A stretch of 64,000 bases of DNA from Membranipora membranacea (lineage: Eukaryota; Bryozoa; Gymnolaemata; Cheilostomatida; Membraniporidae): contig OU612066.1 of assembly GCA_914767715.1 (NCBI GenBank), forward strand, positions 35,748,283 through 35,812,282. Direction: 5' to 3'. The translations under genes and the position numbers were made by a program. Positions 62,056-64,000 of the stretch are shown here, in pieces (the stretch's first letter is position 1; every line of letters begins with the position of its first letter). The notes under the pieces are model-generated. The model saw only the letters and a list, made by a program, of their open reading frames with translations, had not been told where the DNA came from and made no database searches.

Positions 62056-62937
62056 CTAATTTTCCTTCTTCAGAAACAACCTCGGACTTATGTTTTGCAT
62101 TCAAATTTTACTTGAGCCTCCCAAGAAACAAGATTATCATGATGTGATTTGACAATGATGCTGTTCGTGGAAACTGCTCACTAAAGTAGCAAGCTCCTTT
62201 TCCCGTATGAACCTGACCCTGATTGTGCTCGCATGGACACCCACAACGAGAAGATTCTCGCCTACTTGGAGGCAGAGTTCCGTTGTGGTCTGTATCAAGT
62301 GTTGCCAAGCATGAGTAGATATGTTTGCATAGTTTAGGATTCAACTTCCGACTTGCTCTACACAGGAGATAGTGCTAACTGATAACTAGTTATTAAAGTG
62401 TGCATGAGTCGTTCAGACGGAAGTCTTAGCGGCAAACTGAAGATGTCTTTGTGGTGCAAATTACTATCTTTAAATGCATTTAGTGAGCTTCTTATCACTG
62501 AGAATAACTCTTCTCTGAAGCGTATTAAGTCCCACCCAAAGTTTGTCGAGAACTTCGGTCGTGTCTTTACTTGGTTGGCTGTGATTTGGTCACGATATTT
62601 ATAAATTTAAATCTGTCAAATATTCCCTAATGTGTCTGTTTCAGTTTTGTTTTAATGAGCTACTCCTATACCCTATCATTGCATGTATTCTCCTGCGGTC
62701 ACAGAGGGATCGGTTTGAACTTGGCGAGGAAATGTTGGCAGTACAAAAAGATCAATCTTGCTTTTTTACGCCTCTCACTTGTATCCTCGTGCTTCTATTC
62801 GCATGGTTGATTCAGCAGGAGTTATTTATGAGTAGCTTTGGGTACAAAAGTTTATGCTTGACATGATATCTAAATAATCATTCATTCAACTCAGCTGTCA
62901 TATCATATCCGTCATCCTGTCACAGCAGAAGGCTTGT
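62056..62937. other. Intergenic DNA
   Basis: Open frames of 68-78 codons on both strands. None shows family features or clear splice sites joined in phase. Confidence 0.3.
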
Positions 62938-63178
62938 CATAGAATACCTGGTACTACGCACATTCATACTGCTGTACCTTCCGCACATGGCTGTGTACAC
63001 ATAGAATACCTGGTACGCTCATTCATACTGCTGTACCTTCCGCACATGGCTGTGTACACATAGAATACCTGGTACGCTGATTCATACTGCTGTACCTTCC
63101 GCACATGGCTGTGTACACATAGAATACCTGGTACGCTGATTCATACTGCTGTACCTTCCGCACATGGCTGTGTACACA
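62938..63178. repeat. 59-bp minisatellite, four units
   Basis: Unit begins CATAGAATACCTGGTACG and ends CACATGGCTGTGTACA. The first unit has a small insertion (TACTACGCACATTC), and the later three are nearly identical, indicating recent expansion. Confidence 0.9.
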
Positions 63179-64000
63179 TACATGTAAAGGTAGTAGTTAT
63201 TCACAGTTTTGTTGTTAGGGGAAGGAGGTGTGTGCTTTGGTTGATGGATAAATGGATGGATAGTAGTTGGCGAAATAGTGAGCGTGGAAAGTTGAGCAGG
63301 CACTGGTTAAGGATGAAATGGAGAACTCCATGTAATCTGAAGGTTAGAGCATCCAGTTATCGCTTGTCAATTATACCGCTTTTGATGTAATGTTGTTTCT
63401 TCAAGTCTGGTATGTTTACTGGTTGGGACAGAGTGTCTTTCCTTCTCAGATGTTTGCAATTTTTTACGGTACAGTTCGTTTTATCCATAAACATAAAAAA
63501 ACTATTTATATGTTCCTGGCTTTATCAGTGGAGGCATTATTATGGGTTTGCAGGAGATTGGATAACTTTCTGTATGCTGAAGGTACTCTGGTGTGCTGAC
63601 ACCCTGGGTTACAAATAACAGCTGGGTTACTCTACTCAACTACTCATTTAAGTCAGATTTTACACCATTCCAAAATAGCAGTATGATAGTGCCATATGGT
63701 TGTTTGTTTCTTTTTCTGAAACTCTTGTCATATTATCTGACATCTCCGTTTGGTCCTCCATCGTTCTATATCTATGCATGAAATTTGGGAGAATTGGTTA
63801 TTAACTTAATGTTTGTTACTACCTACACAGAGATGTGCAGGTTTTCCATGCATTTATTTTTAGTATAATATCGATAACCAAATGTCTTATCTTAGTCCTT
63901 GTTGGAGATGATTGATAGAACTATTAATCTTTTCAAAATCTTCCACAAAAAGCTCATCGTTTGCGCTTTCATCTCCCTTTCACTATAGCAAACAAATTGC
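63179..64000. other. Intergenic DNA to window end
   Basis: No supported gene. Hydrophobic plus-strand frames near 63390-63780 lack conserved motifs or splice context. Confidence 0.3.

Noticed and set aside
1-64000. CRISPR array or prokaryotic operon
   Set aside because: Spliced genes, LINEs and SINEs show animal DNA; the tandem arrays have no unique spacers.

Overview
The window is nuclear DNA of an animal. Coding sequence is AT-rich and split into short exons with GT/AG introns of about 0.1 to 2.5 kb, and genes lie on both strands. Genes recognised include ALG12, sepiapterin reductase, a METTL27-type methyltransferase, a B-box/beta-propeller protein, a short PARP and a SIM-rich RING-H2 ligase. 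CR1-like LINEs, tRNA-derived SINEs, MITEs and minisatellites fill the gaps. Gene content and intron sizes suit an early-branching or other invertebrate metazoan (sponge- or cnidarian-like), but no species can be named from sequence alone.

Layout. 1-5.5 kb (+): 3' part of an unrecognised type I membrane protein with a possible Thr-rich cassette exon. 6.4-9.1 kb: SINE, relic methyltransferase exon, hairpin transposon. 9.5-14.0 kb (+): METTL27-like methyltransferase. 14.9-16.8 kb: long-TIR Mutator-like element without coding capacity. 17.2-21.8 kb (-): two-B-box/coiled-coil/propeller protein. 23.4-23.8 kb: second dead copy of the methyltransferase terminal exon. 25.0-27.1 kb (+): sepiapterin reductase. 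31 kb (-): one or more exons of an unrecognised gene. 33.9-35.4 kb (-): stand-alone PARP catalytic domain. 35.9-36.4 kb (-): small two-exon ORF. 38.3-46.0 kb (-): 1000-residue RING-H2 protein with several SUMO-interacting-like motifs, with a hAT-like element in one intron. 46.4-49.7 kb (-): nearly full-length dead LINE. 52.0-53.1 kb (-): second LINE lacking its RT palm. 54.3-60.8 kb (+): complete ALG12. 61-64 kb: minisatellites, no gene recognised.

The multi-exon models were assembled by hand. Phases close across every junction and yield full-length proteins of 249 (methyltransferase), 607 (B-box), 256 (SPR), 240 (PARP), 1000 (RING) and 493 (ALG12) residues. The genes do not form one pathway. 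The most unusual signal is a set of very short palindromic inserts (18-54 bp), each between exact 7- or 8-bp direct repeats. Three of them share the arm CAGGGAG. They look like a class of minimal transposon-like insertions.
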